A stretch of 8,862 nucleotides of DNA from Candidatus Omnitrophota bacterium (GTDB lineage Bacteria > Omnitrophota > Gorgyraeia > B26-G9), in contig JAKLQT010000185.1 of NCBI GenBank assembly GCA_022013205.1, positions 1 to 8,862 on the forward strand. The letters run 5' to 3'. Shown piece after piece: positions 6,747 to 8,862 of the stretch. Each line of letters starts with the position of its first letter. Position 1 is the first letter of the stretch. A program made the position numbers and the translations under genes. The notes under the pieces were generated by a model, which was given only the letters and a program-made list of their open reading frames with translations, was not told where the DNA came from and ran no database searches.

Positions 6747-6767
6747 AATTATAGCACCACTATAGTT
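6747..6767. repeat. Inverted repeat overlapping the -10 box, possible operator
   Basis: AATTATAG (6747-6754) and CTATAGTT (6760-6767) are complementary at seven of eight positions around a 5-base loop. The left arm contains the -10 box of the promoter serving the prepilin unit and the right arm lies in its spacer. A protein bound here would block RNA polymerase, so an operator is possible. The repeat is short and AT-rich and could be coincidental. Confidence 0.3.
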
Positions 6768-6775
6768 AAAGTCAA
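6748..6775 (-). promoter_or_regulatory. Sigma-70-type promoter for the prepilin/paralog unit
   Basis: On the minus strand TTGACT (6770-6775, five of six matches to the -35 consensus) and TATAAT (6748-6753, perfect -10) are separated by 16 bases. The TGA inside the -35 box is the stop codon of alr. Transcription would begin near 6741 and give a leader of only about ten bases carrying the AGG ribosome-binding site of the PilV-like gene. Confidence 0.7.
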
Positions 6776-7923
6776 TGATTTTTAAAGACTCGGGGCACCC
6801 GGGAAGAAATCCAGCAAATAATTTCATAAGCTATGGTATTACAAATAAAAGACAGGTCTTCGGCGTGAATCGCCTTGGCGCCTTGCGATCCGATCAAAGT
6901 AACGATATCGCCTTTTTTTATTTTTGAGCCAATACCCACGTCAATCATGGTCTGGTCCATACATACTCGGCCGATAACAGGGAATTTTTTGCCTCTTATT
7001 ATAACTTTTGCTTTATTTGATAAGGCTCTTGAGTATCCATCGGCATATCCTAAAGGCAGGGTCGCGATTCTTGTCTTGTGCCAAGTTATGTAAGTGCGCC
7101 CGTAACTGATACTTCTGCCGGCATCTACTGTTTTCAAATAAGTTATTTTTGTCTTTAAGCTTAGCACCTGCTTTAACTTTATACTGGATTTTAATTTCTT
7201 ATCAGGGTATATGCCGTAGAGCATTATTCCCGGGCGTATCATATTAAGGCAGGAGCCCGGGAATCTGCATGCAGCAATACTATTTGCCGCGTGAGCAAGT
7301 TTGACGGGAATTTTATTCTGCCGCAATTCCTTTATTAATGATTCAAAAATCCGCACCTGAGTACGCGTAAACACAATATCCGTGTCCGCGCTGGGCAAAT
7401 GAGTATATACACCCTCTATACTTAAATTTTTCAGCCGGGATATTTTTATTATTTGCGCCTTTGCCTGCTCATGCCATATCCCTAAGCGGCCCATGCCTGT
7501 ATCCACTTTTATATGTATCTTGATCTTATTTTTCTCAGAGGCATGAGAATTTAAAATCTTCGCGTATTGGTAATCCGCGACAGTTAAGGTGATATTAAAC
7601 TTTACAGCCAGCCGCATTTCATTTTCAGAAAAGGCCACTCCTAAAACAAGTATCGGAGCCATGATTTTACCTCGCCTGAGAAAAAGCGCCTCATCAATAC
7701 TGGCAACCCCCAGATAATCCACTCCCGCGCTTTCCAGTTTTCGCGATACCTCTAATATACCATGGCCGTAAGCATTAGCCTTGACCGCGGCCAACACCTT
7801 TATTTTTTGGCCTGCCGCGCGTTTCAGCTGCCGGTAATTAAATTCCAGGTTCTTTAAATTGATCTCTGCCCAGGTGGGACGGTATGTAATATTTTTCATT
7901 TCTTTAAATACCTGCTTGCCCAT
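6772..7923 (-). CDS. alr: Alanine racemase
   Basis: This PLP enzyme interconverts L- and D-alanine and supplies D-alanine for peptidoglycan in the cytoplasm. With the start at 7923 the protein has 383 residues, close to the usual 360-390. AVKANAYGHG (46-55) contains the PLP-binding Lys48; SISYGRTY (271-278) contains Tyr274, the expected second catalytic base; KVDTGMGRLG (139-148), MIRPGIMLYG (228-237) and LPLGYADGYSR (289-299) are also typical of the family. An alternative ATG at 7899 gives MKNITYRPTWAEINL, which resembles the N termini of characterised homologues more closely; neither ATG has a strong ribosome-binding site, so the start is uncertain by eight codons. It follows tsaB by 37 bp, and its stop codon forms part of the promoter of the next unit. 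Confidence 0.96.
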   Translation of the reverse strand: MGKQVFKEMKNITYRPTWAEINLKNLEFNYRQLKRAAGQKIKVLAAVKANAYGHGILEVSRKLESAGVDYLGVASIDEALFLRRGKIMAPILVLGVAFSENEMRLAVKFNITLTVADYQYAKILNSHASEKNKIKIHIKVDTGMGRLGIWHEQAKAQIIKISRLKNLSIEGVYTHLPSADTDIVFTRTQVRIFESLIKELRQNKIPVKLAHAANSIAACRFPGSCLNMIRPGIMLYGIYPDKKLKSSIKLKQVLSLKTKITYLKTVDAGRSISYGRTYITWHKTRIATLPLGYADGYSRALSNKAKVIIRGKKFPVIGRVCMDQTMIDVGIGSKIKKGDIVTLIGSQGAKAIHAEDLSFICNTIAYEIICWISSRVPRVFKNH

Positions 7924-7960
7924 TTAAATACATGTGATATAAAAAAGATATATTTACAGT

Positions 7961-8659
7961 TTACAATGTTTGCTTTTTGACTTTTTTTCGCACGGTGCAG
8001 ATATTTTGGTACAGATACAGCGGTGTTATCTGCTGGGCACTTTTAAAATCTTTTTTTCTGTACATCCCATAACATAACGTTGAAAAAGAAACCGCCAACG
8101 GAAACCAATATTTTTCCGCCCCCAGCACAGGCTGGATATCTCTGTGGTTTTGTATTTTGTCCTTGTATAAGCTCAGGGCATCTCCGCAAAAAACAACTTT
8201 TCCTTTAACTTTTTCAAGCAGCTCATCTATTGACCCCAGAAAATATTTGCCTTTTCTTTTAATTTTATTTTGCGAACATTCATACAGGGCGCTGTAAACC
8301 TGCCGGCGTTTAGCATCAATCACCGGACAGATAATGTCACCGCTATCTTTCTGTGAAGCAGCGATCAAATCAAGGCTGCAAAGGCCTATGATCGGCTTAT
8401 CCAGGGCAAGGCTTAAGCCTTTTGCCGTAGTAATACCAATACGCAAGCCTGTGAATGAGCCAGGCCCTATATCAACTGCCAGGCAATCAATGTCGCTGAT
8501 TGATAAGCGGCTTGCACTCAAGACCTTTTCAATTTTCGACAGCAAGAGAACACTGTGCTGCCTGTCATGGGCCATGTTGTATTGCCCCAGGACCTGTTTA
8601 TCCTTGATCATGGCAACACATAAATATTTACTTGAAGTATCAATAGCCAGGCAGTACAT
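7961..8659 (-). CDS. tsaB: tRNA threonylcarbamoyladenosine synthesis protein TsaB
   Basis: TsaB is the ASKHA-fold partner of TsaD and TsaE in making the t6A modification at position 37 of tRNAs that read ANN codons. The 232 residues fit the family. LAIDTSSKYLCVA (4-16) is the first nucleotide-fold strand motif, DIGPGSFTGLRIGI (63-76) is the family signature, and PVIDAKRRQVYSALY (112-126) matches the conserved D-A-R-R-x-x-V-Y block. It lacks the metal-binding HxxxH of the catalytic paralog TsaD, as expected. The start at 8659 gives the standard MYCLAIDTSS N terminus. It is the first gene of the tsaB-alr pair; only non-coding DNA is recognisable upstream. Confidence 0.93.
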   Translation of the reverse strand: MYCLAIDTSSKYLCVAMIKDKQVLGQYNMAHDRQHSVLLLSKIEKVLSASRLSISDIDCLAVDIGPGSFTGLRIGITTAKGLSLALDKPIIGLCSLDLIAASQKDSGDIICPVIDAKRRQVYSALYECSQNKIKRKGKYFLGSIDELLEKVKGKVVFCGDALSLYKDKIQNHRDIQPVLGAEKYWFPLAVSFSTLCYGMYRKKDFKSAQQITPLYLYQNICTVRKKVKKQTL

Positions 8660-8662
8660 AAG

Positions 8663-8668
8663 CTCCTT
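8663..8668 (-). promoter_or_regulatory. Ribosome-binding site of tsaB with unusually short spacing
   Basis: A strong AAGGAG core on the minus strand ends only three bases before the tsaB ATG, where five to nine is usual. No better start codon is visible downstream, because residues 4-16 are already conserved family sequence, so the start stands and initiation may be less than optimal. Confidence 0.5.
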
Positions 8669-8670
8669 TG

Positions 8671-8740
8671 AATTACTAGTTTTGAATTATTAATTATTAA
8701 TTACTAATTACTAATTATACGTTACAAGTGACTAGTTATT
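8671..8740. repeat. Decayed tandem array of ten 7-base units upstream of tsaB
   Basis: Seventy bases divide without any indel into ten heptamers: AATTACT, AGTTTTG, AATTATT, AATTATT, AATTACT, AATTACT, AATTATA, CGTTACA, AGTGACT, AGTTATT. Position 3 is always T, position 4 is T in nine units, position 5 is A in nine, and position 6 is C or T in all. This 7-base phasing is much stronger than simple AT-richness would give. The array begins 11 bases before the tsaB start codon and contains a -10-like box. Spacing is too short and unit size too small for a CRISPR. Confidence 0.7.
8714..8719 (-). promoter_or_regulatory. Possible -10 box for tsaB-alr
   Basis: TATAAT occurs on the minus strand inside the heptamer array, about 55 bases before the tsaB ATG. 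No convincing -35 hexamer lies 16-18 bases upstream (the sequence there reads about GTAATA), and there is no extended -10 TG. It is the best candidate promoter element in the tsaB leader, but AT-rich repeats produce such hexamers by chance. Confidence 0.3.
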
Positions 8741-8813
8741 ACCCCAACTCCTGGATAAAAACCACTTTTCCTTTGCTTATCAAACAGATAGGGGGAATTG
8801 TATTTGCGGATTT

Positions 8814-8855
8814 TAATTAGTCGATTTACAAGGATGTGTAAAAATCGACTGATTA
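8814..8855. repeat. 14-bp inverted repeat near the right edge
   Basis: TAATTAGTCGATTT (8814-8827) and AAATCGACTGATTA (8842-8855) pair at thirteen of fourteen positions, with a G-U wobble at the remaining one if transcribed as the plus strand, around a 14-base loop. The inner nine pairs are perfect. There is no T-run on either side, so it does not look like an intrinsic terminator. It could be an operator, the end of a small mobile element, or a hairpin belonging to whatever lies beyond base 8862. Confidence 0.6.
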
Positions 8856-8862
8856 CCTCGCA

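Noticed and set aside
8671..8740. CRISPR array
   Set aside because: Seven-base units with no spacers and no cas genes nearby; it is a tandem microsatellite-like array.
8814..8855. Intrinsic terminator
   Set aside because: There is no T-run after the stem on either strand and the loop is 14 bases long.
8722..8862. 46 sense codons open on the minus strand at the right edge, ending in TAA at 8722-8724
   Set aside because: It could be the tail of an upstream gene, but the translation resembles nothing I know, it runs through the inverted repeat and into the heptamer array, and an open frame of this length is not rare by chance.

Overview
The window is a bacterial chromosomal segment in which every supported gene lies on the minus strand, so biological order runs right to left. 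Base composition is moderately AT-rich. The mix of prepilin-like genes with exported proteins carrying motifs of the type 'TFYPAPFGEFN', 'RFVDPSG..LESLRV' and 'ENGSIKRGDLLV.SSLPGHAMK' resembles what I know from uncultured diderm lineages such as Candidatus Omnitrophota. That placement is an inference from protein style; no marker gene here proves it.

Layout in transcription order. (1) 8862-8660: AT-rich non-coding DNA with a 14-bp inverted repeat and a decayed run of ten 7-base units leading to tsaB. (2) 8659-6772: two housekeeping genes, tsaB (tRNA t6A modification) and alr (D-alanine supply for peptidoglycan). (3) 6775-6748: a near-consensus sigma-70-type promoter that reuses the alr stop codon in its -35 box and overlaps a short inverted repeat. 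(4) 6731-2706: a tight six-gene unit of two class III prepilin-like proteins (PilV/GspI-like and PulJ/GspJ-like), one PilX/GspK-like protein, and three tandem paralogous exported proteins with a tail-fibre-like C-terminal domain. (5) 2674-2655: a hairpin that may terminate this unit. (6) 2618-1: branched-chain amino-acid genes ilvD (complete) and ilvB (5' part only), separated by 108 bp containing a repeat-like motif and inverted repeats.

How the genes work together. IlvB condenses two pyruvates (or pyruvate plus 2-oxobutyrate) and IlvD carries out the later dehydration in isoleucine and valine synthesis, so these two form a conventional pathway block that continues past the left edge. The six-gene unit is the accessory part. 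Three minor-pilin-like proteins could form the tip or priming complex of a pseudopilus. The three paralogs, two with a single N-terminal membrane segment and one with a cleavable signal peptide, look like surface or periplasmic partners made from the same transcript. This coupling is the best candidate for an undescribed system, but the association rests on co-location, spacing and the single promoter, not on any known function of the paralogs.
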